52,224 nucleotides of DNA, from contig MESL01000009.1 of NCBI GenBank assembly GCA_001770955.1, forward strand, positions 1 through 52,224. Direction: 5' to 3'. Under the pieces are notes generated by a model. That model made no database searches. It saw only the letters and a list, made by a program, of their open reading frames with translations, and had not been told where the DNA came from. This document shows positions 16,900 to 24,414 of this stretch, piece after piece; position 1 is the stretch's first letter, and every line of letters begins with the position of its first letter. Made by a program: the position numbers and the translations under genes. Source of the DNA: Burkholderiales bacterium RIFCSPLOWO2_12_FULL_65_40 (GTDB taxonomy: Bacteria > Pseudomonadota > Gammaproteobacteria > Burkholderiales > Burkholderiaceae_C).

Positions 16900-17628
16900 A
16901 TGTCAGACAACACCGCCACTGCACGCGCCGCAACCGCCATGCCTCCGGACCCTCTCTCGCCCGCACCCGGCCAGCCCGTGCCCCACGACCGAACCGCACT
17001 GCGCCAGCTTCTGGCGCAGCGCAACCAGTCCGAGGGACGCCACGCCGCCATCGACGCCACCATCGAGCAGCAGTTTGTGCGCACCGTGGCCATGCTGGTG
17101 CTGGACATGTGCGGCTTTTCGCGCATCACCGCCCGCCACGGCATCATCCACTTCCTGGCCATGGTGCACCAGATGGAGCAGGCCGCACGCCCCGCCATCG
17201 CGGGCAACGGCGGCGAGGTGATCAAGCAGGAGGCGGACAACGTGTTTGCGGTGTTCAGCCACCCGGAGCAGGCGCTGGAGGCGGCGCTTGACATCCAGCG
17301 CGCGCTGGACGCCATGAACGCCGTGCAGCCCCCCGAGGCGGCGCTGCACGCCAGCGTGGGCATTGGCTACGGGCCGACCCTGGTGATTGCCGGCAAGGAC
17401 CTGTTCGGCCATGAGATGAACATGGCCTGCAAGCTGGGCGAAGACATTGCCGGACAGGGCGAGATCCTGCTCACGGCCGCCGCGTGCCAGGCCCTGGCAC
17501 CCGGGCACTACACCTTCAGCCCGCTGCAGGAGCACATCGGCGGCATGGACATGCCGGCGTTCCGTTTCGAGGCCAGCCTTCATGAGCGCCCGCTGCCGGG
17601 GGCGCCCATGCCGGCGGATGGTGCCTGA
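16900..17628 (+). CDS. Class III adenylate/guanylate cyclase-domain protein with altered catalytic residue
   Basis: The 242-residue protein is a soluble single cyclase domain after a variable N-terminus of about 60 residues. The first metal Asp lies in MLVLDMCGFSRIT, the adenine-selecting Lys and second metal Asp in IKQEADNVFAVF, and SVGIGYGPTLVIAGKDLFG follows. In the usual N-x3-R motif the sequence reads NMACK within EMNMACKLGEDIAG, so the transition-state Arg is replaced by Lys. It may have reduced or altered activity. If active it would make cAMP from ATP. No membrane segment or sensor domain is present. Its ATG at 16900 was chosen because upstream codons lack family similarity. Confidence 0.82.
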   Translation: MSDNTATARAATAMPPDPLSPAPGQPVPHDRTALRQLLAQRNQSEGRHAAIDATIEQQFVRTVAMLVLDMCGFSRITARHGIIHFLAMVHQMEQAARPAIAGNGGEVIKQEADNVFAVFSHPEQALEAALDIQRALDAMNAVQPPEAALHASVGIGYGPTLVIAGKDLFGHEMNMACKLGEDIAGQGEILLTAAACQALAPGHYTFSPLQEHIGGMDMPAFRFEASLHERPLPGAPMPADGA

Positions 17629-17749
17629 TGCATAGGGCGCAAGCCGGGGCGTCGCAGCCTGCGGTGGCGCCGAGGCCATGGGTTTGTCATGCACGCGCAC
17701 CCGATATCGGGTAGGCTGGCGTTTGCTGAATCCACCCGAGGTGTTGCTC

Positions 17750-18004
17750 ATGATGTCTGTGATTGGTTCCCTGCTCATTGGTCTGGTCGTCGGCTTCATT
17801 GCCCGGGCTGTCAAGCCCGGCGACGACAAGCTCGGCTGGATCATGACGGCGATCTTGGGCGTGGCGGGCTCGTTCCTGGCCAACTATGTCGGGCAGGCCC
17901 TGGGCTGGTACCAGGCCGGAGAGACCGCCGGTTTCCTTGCGGCCGTGGTAGGCGCGGTGGTGTTGCTGGTGATCTACAGCCTGGTCAAGGGCAAATCCTC
18001 CTGA
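17750..18004 (+). CDS. GlsB/YeaQ/YmgE-family stress-response membrane protein
   Basis: The 84-residue product consists of three membrane segments (IGSLLIGLVVGFIARAV, LGWIMTAILGVAGSFLANYVG, GFLAAVVGAVVLLVIYSLV) with the conserved ARAVKPGDDKLGW and GSFLANYVG. This is the transglycosylase-associated family, whose molecular role is poorly known but which is often stress-induced. A GAGGTG Shine-Dalgarno stands before the ATG at 17750; a second ATG follows at 17753. Confidence 0.9.
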   Translation: MMSVIGSLLIGLVVGFIARAVKPGDDKLGWIMTAILGVAGSFLANYVGQALGWYQAGETAGFLAAVVGAVVLLVIYSLVKGKSS

Positions 18005-18035
18005 GCCCGTCCTCAGGACGCCACCGGATGCACGA

Positions 18036-18551
18036 ATGAACTTCTCCCCACGGGCCCGCAAGCCCGCACCACCGGCCGAAACGGCGCTGGATGCAGCGGC
18101 CCGGCGTGCCCGGCGCCTGCTGCACAAGCGCGCCCTGGTGGCTGCGGCGGCAGGGGTGGTGCCGGTGCCCGGGCTCGACTGGGCCGTGGACGCCGCCCTG
18201 CTCTCGCGCCTGTTGCCACGCATCAATGCCGAATTCGGCCTGACGCCCGAGCAGCTGGATCGGCTCGACCCCAGCAAACGCGAACAGGTCCAGAAGGCCG
18301 TGGGCCTGGTGGGCTCGGTGTTGATCGGCAAGCTCATCACCCGCGACCTGGTGCTCAAGCTCACCAGCGCCATGGGCGTGCGCATGACCACCAAGCAGGC
18401 GGCCAAATACGTGCCGCTGGCCGGTCAGGCCATTGCGGCCACGCTGGGCTATGCCACGCTGCGCTACCTGGGCGAGCAGCACATCCGTGACTGCATGCAG
18501 GTGGCGGAGATGGCACAGCTTCAGTTGCCCGCTCCGGATGCTACAAAATAA
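18036..18551 (+). CDS. Conserved DUF697/EcsC-like hypothetical protein
   Basis: The 171-residue protein has a Lys/Arg-rich N-terminus followed by a hydrophobic stretch (LVAAAAGVVPVPGLDWAVDAALL) and a second one near residues 125-145 (YVPLAGQAIAATLGYATLRYL). The segment VVPVPGLDWAVD recalls DUF697-type membrane-associated proteins. Function unknown. It follows the YeaQ-like gene after 31 bp and could share its transcript. Its last codons and stop (PDATK, TAA) are supplied by a dispersed repeat (18539-18590), so the present C-terminus was probably created by the repeat. Confidence 0.75.
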   Translation: MNFSPRARKPAPPAETALDAAARRARRLLHKRALVAAAAGVVPVPGLDWAVDAALLSRLLPRINAEFGLTPEQLDRLDPSKREQVQKAVGLVGSVLIGKLITRDLVLKLTSAMGVRMTTKQAAKYVPLAGQAIAATLGYATLRYLGEQHIRDCMQVAEMAQLQLPAPDATK

Positions 18552-18590
18552 ATAGCTTCATACGCTTTCCCAGCAATCGCAAAGGCCTTA
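18539..18590 (+). repeat. Dispersed palindromic repeat, copy 3
   Basis: GCTACAAAATAAATAGCTTC, then ATACGCTTTCCCAGC and CGCAAAGGCC. It overlaps the last five codons of the gene at 18036-18551 and extends to the tnaA stop region. Confidence 0.75.
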
Positions 18591-18596
18591 TTTCAC

Positions 18597-19967
18597 TCAA
18601 ACCCAAGCGCACTCGCAGGTGAAGTGGCGCAAAAACTTCGGCTGCTTGGTGATCTTCACGCCCCGGATGCTGGCCGCCTTTTCCTTCACCTCGGCAATCA
18701 CCTCGGCCGCGTAGTCGAAGTGGCTCTGCGTGTACATGCGGCGCGGGAACGCCAGGCGCACCAGCTCCATGCTGTGGTAGGTCTCGACGCCGCTGTCCAG
18801 GCGCTTGCCGAACATCACCGAGCCGATTTCCACGCCGCGGATGCCACCCTCCAGATACAGCGCATTGCACAGCGCCCAGGCGGGGTAGTGCTGCACCGGC
18901 ATGTTCGGCAGCACCGTCTTGGCGTCGATGTACACCGCGTGGCCGCCCGTGGGCTTGACGAAGCCCACGCCGGCCGCCTCCAGGCGCTCGCCCAGGTATT
19001 CGGCGGTGCGCAGGCGGTAGCGCAGGTAGTCTTCCTCCATGCCTTCCTCCAGGCCCACGGCCAGGGCTTCGAGGTCGCGCCCGGCCATGCCGCCGTAGGT
19101 GGGGAAGCCTTCCATCATGATCAGGCCGTTGCGCACGGCGTCCATCCACTCGTCGCTGCGCAGCACGATGAAGCCGCCGATGTTGACCATGCCGTCCTTC
19201 TTGGCGCTCATGGTGGCGCCGTCGGCGTAGGAGAACATTTCCTTGACGATGTCGCGGATCGGCGTGTTCTCGTAGCCCGGCTCGCGCATCTTGATGAACA
19301 TCGCGTTCTCGGAGAAGCGGCACACGTCCATGATGAAGGGCTTGTCGTATTTCTTGAGCAGCGCGGCGTAGGCACGGATGTTGGCCATCGACACCGGCTG
19401 GCCGCCGCCGGTGTTGTTGGTCACGGTGATCATGCCGAAGGGAATGCGGTGGCCCTGCTCCTTGAGCACCGCCTCGACACGCGCGAGGTCGATGTTGCCC
19501 TTGAACGGGTAGTCCAGCGCGGGCTGCAGGCCCTCGGGGATCACCAGGTCCACGGCTTCGACGCCCATGTATTCGAGGTTGCCGCGCGTGGTGTCGAAGT
19601 GGCAGTTGTTGGGCACCAGGTCACCCGCCTTGCAGGTGGCGCCAAACAGCACCTTCTCGGCCGCGCGGCCCTGGTGCGTGGGCACGAAATACTGCATGCC
19701 GGTGATGTCCTGGATGACTTTTTCCAGGCGGTAGAAGCTGCGCGCGCCGGCGTAGCTCTCGTCGCCTTCCATGATGGCGCCCCACTGCCTGGACGACATG
19801 GCGCCGGTGCCGGAATCGGTCAGCCAGTCGATCAGCACGTCCTCGGCGCGCAGCTTGAAGACGTTGAGCTTGGCCTCTTCGAGCAGGCGCTCGCGCTCGG
19901 CACGGGTGGTCATGCGGATGGGTTCCACACTTTTGATGCGGAAGGGTTCGATCAGGGTTTTGGGCAT
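18597..19967 (-). CDS. tnaA: Tryptophanase (tryptophan indole-lyase)
   Basis: A PLP-dependent beta-eliminating lyase of 456 residues that splits tryptophan into indole, pyruvate and ammonia in the cytoplasm. The PLP lysine lies in ATMSAKKDGMVNIGGF. Features that favour tryptophanase over tyrosine phenol-lyase are the Asp in CHFDTTRGN (Asp137 in the E. coli enzyme; Thr in tyrosine phenol-lyase) and the His in FLRHFT (His463 type; Phe in tyrosine phenol-lyase). The start is preceded by a GGAG sequence on the minus strand. No TnaC-like leader peptide with a Trp codon could be found upstream, and no tryptophan permease gene is adjacent. Tyrosine phenol-lyase remains a weaker alternative. Confidence 0.87.
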   Translation of the reverse strand: MPKTLIEPFRIKSVEPIRMTTRAERERLLEEAKLNVFKLRAEDVLIDWLTDSGTGAMSSRQWGAIMEGDESYAGARSFYRLEKVIQDITGMQYFVPTHQGRAAEKVLFGATCKAGDLVPNNCHFDTTRGNLEYMGVEAVDLVIPEGLQPALDYPFKGNIDLARVEAVLKEQGHRIPFGMITVTNNTGGGQPVSMANIRAYAALLKKYDKPFIMDVCRFSENAMFIKMREPGYENTPIRDIVKEMFSYADGATMSAKKDGMVNIGGFIVLRSDEWMDAVRNGLIMMEGFPTYGGMAGRDLEALAVGLEEGMEEDYLRYRLRTAEYLGERLEAAGVGFVKPTGGHAVYIDAKTVLPNMPVQHYPAWALCNALYLEGGIRGVEIGSVMFGKRLDSGVETYHSMELVRLAFPRRMYTQSHFDYAAEVIAEVKEKAASIRGVKITKQPKFLRHFTCECAWV

Positions 19968-20356
19968 CGTGGCTCCAGGGTTGTCTTGGTCAGGGGCGCA
20001 AAGTTATCACCGCCAAAAACCCTGTGGTGTCGGTTATTTCCAACGCCACGGCAAATTTTCCGAACGCCGTCGATACAAAATAATTTATAGAGAAAAGTGG
20101 CTTTAGAGCTCGTAAACAAAGCGCTAAATGCTATTTTTATTGCAGCAAACTTTCGCCGTGAATGCCAAACCCAGGAGCCCGGTGCTGAGATCGGGACAGC
20201 TTCCTGCAAACCAACACCGAAGCCATTAAACTGCCTGCTTTTCTACGGAGCATCTGCTCGCTCCGATGCCCGCACCCTGCTGCAGGGCGGGCCCGCCTTC
20301 AGTCCGCGCGGCGCCCACTTTCCCCAAACCACACACCAATAATCCGGGAGGAAAGC
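19968..20356. other. Intergenic region between tnaA and the BCCT transporter
   Basis: This 389-bp divergent spacer has an AT-rich part near 20065-20100, likely holding promoters, a copy of the dispersed repeat (20096-20146), and GC-rich hairpins at 20246-20265 (CGGAGC/GCTCCG), 20275-20287 (CCCTGC/GCAGGG) and 20285-20296 (GGCGGGCCCGCC). I cannot match these to a known riboswitch. The hairpins stand 60-110 bases before the transporter start and could affect its mRNA. Confidence 0.5.
20096..20146 (-). repeat. Dispersed palindromic repeat, copy 4
   Basis: Read on the minus strand: GCAATAAAAATAGCATTTAG, then CGCTTTGTTTACGAGCTC and TAAAGCC. It has the same order of an AATAGC element, an AGCGCTTT element and a trailing GCC as the other copies. 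Confidence 0.7.
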
Positions 20357-21883
20357 ATGCAACTTTTCATTTCGGCTGGGCTGATCCTGGCCATTGTTCT
20401 GTGGGGCGTCGTCGCCCCGGCGTCGCTGGGCGGCGTGTTTGAAACGGCGCTGGCAGCCATCACCCGCAACTTTGGCTGGTTCTACCTGTGGGTGGTGCTG
20501 GGCCTGGTGGTGATGGCCCTGATTCTGGCTTTCAGCCGCTACGGCGACCTCAAGCTCGGCACGGAAGACGAAGAGCCCGAATTTTCCATCGGCGCGTGGT
20601 TTGCCATGCTGTTTGCCGCGGGCATGGGCATTGGCCTGGTGTTCTGGGGCGTGGCCGAGCCCGTGTCGCACTACGGCGCGCCGCCCCCCGGCATTGCCCC
20701 GAACACGCCCGAGGCCGCCAACGCCGCCATGCGCTACAGCTTTTTCCACTGGGGCCTGCACCCCTGGGCGGTGTACAGCATCGTGGCGCTCGCTATTGCG
20801 TTTTTCCAGTTTCGCAGGGGTGGCTCGGCACTGGTCAGCACCGCCGTGCAGAGCCTGCCCTGGGGCTGGGCACGCGCCCTGGGCCCGCTGGTGAACGTGC
20901 TGGCCGTCATTGCCACGGCCTTTGGCGTGGCGGCGTCGCTGGGCATGGGGGCGCTGCAGATCAACAGCGGCCTGCACCGCGTGCTGGGTCTGCCGGTGGG
21001 CAACGCGTCGCAGGTGGGCATCATCGTGGTGACCACGGTACTGTTCCTGCTGTCGGCCATCACCGGGGTTGGCAAGGGCATCAAGTGGCTGTCCACCTTC
21101 AACCTCATCATGGCTGCACTGCTGGCGCTGGCGGTGTTTGTTCTGGGGCCCACGGTGGTCATCATCGACACCTTCACCAGCACGCTAGGCGCTTACGTGA
21201 GCGAGTTTGTCCGCATGAGCCTGCGCATGACGCCGTTCCGCGACAGCGGCTGGGTGGGCGGCTGGACGGTGTTCTATTGGGCCTGGTGGGTGAGCTGGTC
21301 GCCGTTTGTGGGGCTGTTCATCGCGCGTGTGTCACGCGGGCGCACCATCCGCGAGTTTCTGCTGGGCACGGTGCTGGCCCCCACACTGGCGGCGTTTGTC
21401 TGGTTCTCGGTGTTTGGTGGCACGGCGCTGCACATGGAGATCATGCAAGGCCTGCCCATGGCCGAGGCGGTGAAGTCCGATGTCTCGACCGCATTGTTTG
21501 CAATGTTCGACGCCCTGCCCCTGGGTGGTTTGATGACCGTGGTGGCAACCATTCTGGTGCTGGTGTTCTTTGTCACCTCGGGCGACTCGGCCACGCTGGT
21601 GCTGGGCATGATGAGCACCGGCGGCAACGAGAATCCCAGCGCGCGCGTCAAGGTGACTTGGGGCGTGCTGGTGGCGGGCATCGCCATCAGCCTGCTGCTG
21701 GCAGGCGGAGTCAAGGCGGTGCAGACGGCCACCATCGTGTTCGCCCTGCCCTTTACCGGCGTGATTTTGCTGCTGGCGATTGCCTTGTGGCGCGGCGTGC
21801 GCGACGACTGGAACGAGGAGCAACGCCGCGAGCGCGCCCTGCGCAAGCGCATGCGCGAGATGGTGGACGCACCCGGGCGGTAA
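20357..21883 (+). CDS. BCCT-family betaine/choline/carnitine transporter
   Basis: The 508-residue protein has 12 predicted membrane helices and BCCT signatures: WFAMLFAAGMGIGLVFWGVAEP, YSFFHWGLHPWAVYSIV, GVGKGIKWLSTFN, WTVFYWAWWVSWSPFVGLFIARVSRGRTIREF and FFVTSGDSATLVLGMMS. The glycine-rich AAGMGIG loop in helix 3 is the substrate and ion-coupling region. It imports quaternary ammonium compounds with Na+ or H+, often for osmoprotection. The C-terminus is strongly charged (EEQRRERALRKRMREM), similar to osmosensing tails. A GGGAGG sequence precedes the ATG at 20357. No choline-oxidation genes are adjacent, though a GMC oxidoreductase follows on the other strand. Confidence 0.93.
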   Translation: MQLFISAGLILAIVLWGVVAPASLGGVFETALAAITRNFGWFYLWVVLGLVVMALILAFSRYGDLKLGTEDEEPEFSIGAWFAMLFAAGMGIGLVFWGVAEPVSHYGAPPPGIAPNTPEAANAAMRYSFFHWGLHPWAVYSIVALAIAFFQFRRGGSALVSTAVQSLPWGWARALGPLVNVLAVIATAFGVAASLGMGALQINSGLHRVLGLPVGNASQVGIIVVTTVLFLLSAITGVGKGIKWLSTFNLIMAALLALAVFVLGPTVVIIDTFTSTLGAYVSEFVRMSLRMTPFRDSGWVGGWTVFYWAWWVSWSPFVGLFIARVSRGRTIREFLLGTVLAPTLAAFVWFSVFGGTALHMEIMQGLPMAEAVKSDVSTALFAMFDALPLGGLMTVVATILVLVFFVTSGDSATLVLGMMSTGGNENPSARVKVTWGVLVAGIAISLLLAGGVKAVQTATIVFALPFTGVILLLAIALWRGVRDDWNEEQRRERALRKRMREMVDAPGR

Positions 21884-21889
21884 TGGCGC

Positions 21890-23512
21890 TCAGGCCAGCG
21901 CCTGTGCCTCGGCCTGGCCGGTCAGGCGCTGCACCAACCCCTGCGCAAGCCGGTTGACGATGCCATAGACCGACAACTGCGGATTCGCACCCACGCTGGT
22001 GGGAAAGAGCGAGCCGTCGTGCACCGAGAGGTTTTCCACCTGCCAGTGCACGCCATCGGGCCGCACCACGCCCATGCGTTCGTCGGCCGCCAGGCCGCAG
22101 CCACCCATCACGTGGGCGCTGACCACCTTGGTCAGCAGCGGCTTCATGGGCAGTTGCCCGATGGCCTCCCTGGCCTGCGCCCAGGTGGTGTAGAGCTGGC
22201 CCATCTCATGCACGGGCAGCACCTGTTTTGCACCAGCGGCAAACTGGATTTCGGTCATGGCCAGCATGGCGCGGCGGGCGCCGTCCATCACGTAGTCGGT
22301 CAGCGGGTAGTCCAGCACGGCCGAGCCGTCGCCGCGCAACTTGACATGCCCGCCCCGGGCCTGGTCGTGGAAGCCGTCGCGCAGCAGCGCCAGCAGCACA
22401 TGCGTGTGCGGGAACTGGCTCAGCAGGTCGGCCTGAGGCTGCCCCGAGCCGGGCATCGAGGTGGCCAGAATCAGCGGATGCAGCGGCGGCGCCTCGATCT
22501 TGAAGCCCATGGGGCCGTCGATGGGTTGCGTGCCCAGGAAATGGTCGGAGCACAGAGACTGCGGTGCACCCGCCCAGCCCTCCACACGCTGCTCCATCAC
22601 GGCGGCCGTCATCACCACCGGGTGCAGGAAGGTGCGCTGCCCCAGGCGACCATGCGGGTCGGGGGCACCCGAGCGCATCAGCACGGCGGGCGAGTTGATG
22701 GCCCCGCCCGAGAGCACAAAGTGCCGCGCAGTGATGGTGGTGCGAACGGCGTCTGCCGCCACCGCGCCGTTGAGCTGCACGCCCACACAGCGCAGTGCCT
22801 GCACCTTGCCCGAGGCCAGGTCGAGCTTCTCGGCGCGCGTCTGCACCAGCAGCGTGGCGCCTTTGTCGAGCGCAGCCGGAATGGTGGTCACCAGCATGGA
22901 CTGTTTGGCATTGGTGGGGCAGCCCATGCCGCAGGATCCCAGGTTCCAGCAGCCCTGCACGTTGCGCCGGATCGACTCGACCGGAATGCCCAGCTTGACC
23001 GCGCCAAACCGCAGCAGTTCGTTGTTTTCGTTGGGCGGCACCTGCCATGACGACACGTTGAGCCTGCGCTCGGCCTGCTCGAAATACGGTTCGAGTGTCT
23101 TTGGGTTGTAGTCCTTCAGCCCGAAGTATTGCTCCCAGTACGCCAGGGTGGAGGACGGCGTGCGGAAGGAGCTGGTCCAGTTCACCGTGGTGGAGCCACC
23201 CACGCAGCGTCCCTGCAGGATGGAGATGGCCTTGTCCTCGGTCTTGCGGCTGGCACTTTCCTGGTAGAGCTGGGGGTAGGCCTCGGACTCGCGCTGGCGG
23301 AAGTCGCTGCTGCTGCGCAGCGGGCCTTCTTCGACGATGACCACGGACAGACCGGCGCGGGTCAGCAGCTCGGCCGTGATGCCCGCACCCGCGCCCGAGC
23401 CGATGATGGCCACGTCGCAAGCGATGGTTTCCGGCGCGGTGCCGTGGGGGCCGCCCAGCACTTTCCAGCCGCGCTGCAGGCCGCTGCGAATGGGATCAGG
23501 GAGTTTGCTCAT
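21890..23512 (-). CDS. GMC-family FAD-dependent oxidoreductase
   Basis: The 540-residue protein shows the FAD-binding Rossmann motif in DVAIIGSGAGAGITAELL, then VVIVEEG, GRCVGGSTTVNWTSSFRTP, and the C-terminal GMC signature with the catalytic His in SAHVMGGCG and the flavin-site Asn in VGANPQLSVYGIVNRLA. It oxidises an alcohol or sugar substrate that the sequence does not reveal. A Cys cluster GCWNLGSCGMGCPTNAK is characteristic of the longer membrane-associated GMC group. The gene 217 bp upstream encodes a small Tat-type subunit that goes with this group. A cytochrome c electron acceptor is not encoded beside them, so the electron acceptor is unknown. The gene is convergent with the BCCT gene, 6 bp apart. 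Confidence 0.9.
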   Translation of the reverse strand: MSKLPDPIRSGLQRGWKVLGGPHGTAPETIACDVAIIGSGAGAGITAELLTRAGLSVVIVEEGPLRSSSDFRQRESEAYPQLYQESASRKTEDKAISILQGRCVGGSTTVNWTSSFRTPSSTLAYWEQYFGLKDYNPKTLEPYFEQAERRLNVSSWQVPPNENNELLRFGAVKLGIPVESIRRNVQGCWNLGSCGMGCPTNAKQSMLVTTIPAALDKGATLLVQTRAEKLDLASGKVQALRCVGVQLNGAVAADAVRTTITARHFVLSGGAINSPAVLMRSGAPDPHGRLGQRTFLHPVVMTAAVMEQRVEGWAGAPQSLCSDHFLGTQPIDGPMGFKIEAPPLHPLILATSMPGSGQPQADLLSQFPHTHVLLALLRDGFHDQARGGHVKLRGDGSAVLDYPLTDYVMDGARRAMLAMTEIQFAAGAKQVLPVHEMGQLYTTWAQAREAIGQLPMKPLLTKVVSAHVMGGCGLAADERMGVVRPDGVHWQVENLSVHDGSLFPTSVGANPQLSVYGIVNRLAQGLVQRLTGQAEAQALA

Positions 23513-23566
23513 GGTGTTTGGCTCAGAAGGTGTGAAGAACGGATGGGTTCACACCGGTTCGGGGTG

Positions 23567-23734
23567 TCAGAGGCTGAGAGTTTTTTGCTCGTGCCCGAAA
23601 GGTGCGTCAAAACAGCCCTGATCAAGGCGCAAAGCACAGCCATAGCACGGGCTATGGCGAGCATTTGCAACACGGAGCAGGGGTGTTTTGGCGTGCAAGA
23701 CGGGCACAGGCAAAAGACTTCTCAGCCTCTCAGA
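23567..23734. repeat. Long imperfect inverted repeat (about 168 bp)
   Basis: The left arm starts TCAGAGGCTGAGAG and the right arm ends CTCAGCCTCTCAGA; the two arms, about 80 bases each, pair through most of their length around the centre CCATAGCACGGGCTATGG (23640-23657). TTTTTTGCTCGTGCCCG pairs with CGGGCACAGGCAAAAG. It occupies the spacer between the GMC gene and its small subunit gene, and its right end overlaps the small subunit's stop codon (23730-23732). A very stable RNA hairpin is expected. It may be a miniature mobile element or a terminator/attenuator. Confidence 0.8.
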
Positions 23735-24236
23735 TATCCACAGGGCCTGGGTAACCCAGGGTCGGCCAGGTGGCTTCGTCAGAAAAATAGGCACCGCCCA
23801 CAATCTCGTGCAGGGCCTGGTAGGCCTGCTGGCGCACCGCCAGGCGCGAAAAGCGCATGTCCTCCAGTGCGGCCTGCACCTGTGCCGGACTGGCGTCGGG
23901 CCAGTCGATGGACAGGCCTGCCAGCCCCCGGCGCCCTGCGCTGGTGCACAGCAGCCCCACCAGTTGCGACAGTTCGGCCTGCACATGGGGAGGAAGGTTC
24001 TGGGCCAGGGCGTCCACTCGGTCTGCCAAGCCCTGCAGCGCCTGCTGCTGCGCGCCCGCGTCTTGCGGCAGTGTGCCCTGCAGAATGGCGCGGCCCGCAC
24101 TGATGAACAGCCCGCGCCCCGCGTCGGACAGGCGCCCCTGCACCAGACCCGGCTGCAGCAGCATGGCCGCCCCCCCCGCCAGCGCCAGCACCACGCCCGA
24201 CACCAGGCCCAGCTTCAAGAGAGATCTTCTTTGCAT
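23730..24236 (-). CDS. Small Tat-exported subunit of the GMC oxidoreductase (gluconate-dehydrogenase subunit 3-like)
   Basis: The 168-residue protein begins MQRRSLLKLG followed by a hydrophobic stretch, resembling a twin-arginine signal. The mature part has little sequence complexity until the C-terminus, where WPTLGYPGPVDI resembles the end of small subunits that pair with GMC-type dehydrogenases. It probably helps export and fold the large subunit encoded next. The stop codon lies in the long inverted repeat, and the flavoprotein gene starts 217 bp further on. Without a search, I rate the family assignment as likely but not certain. Confidence 0.75.
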   Translation of the reverse strand: MQRRSLLKLGLVSGVVLALAGGAAMLLQPGLVQGRLSDAGRGLFISAGRAILQGTLPQDAGAQQQALQGLADRVDALAQNLPPHVQAELSQLVGLLCTSAGRRGLAGLSIDWPDASPAQVQAALEDMRFSRLAVRQQAYQALHEIVGGAYFSDEATWPTLGYPGPVDI

Positions 24237-24266
24237 CTTTGTACTATCGCACGCGATGCCAAGGGG

Positions 24267-24290
24267 GCTCTAGAGGCGGGCGCCTAGAGC
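24267..24290. other. GC-rich hairpin in the spacer
   Basis: GCTCTAG-A-GGCG pairs with CGCCTAGAGC around a two-base loop. It lies 31 bases before the ATG of the small subunit gene on the minus strand, and 125 bases past the stop of the carbonic-anhydrase-like gene. Its role could be an operator or a weak terminator; there is no T-run. Confidence 0.5.
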
Positions 24291-24414
24291 TTATGGGGGT
24301 TTACATCCATGCCGCAGCCGGCCTTCAGGGCCACCGTCTCCCCCATGCGCAGGCATGCGGCGGTGCGTCAACCCGCCCGAAAGGAGGGGTTGCAGCCAAG
24401 GCACCCACCACCGT

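Noticed and set aside
19968..20209. TnaC-like leader peptide upstream of tnaA
   Set aside because: No short frame with the expected Trp and trailing Pro context could be found on the minus strand.
20246..20296. Riboswitch before the BCCT transporter
   Set aside because: There are hairpins but I see no conserved core of any known riboswitch class.
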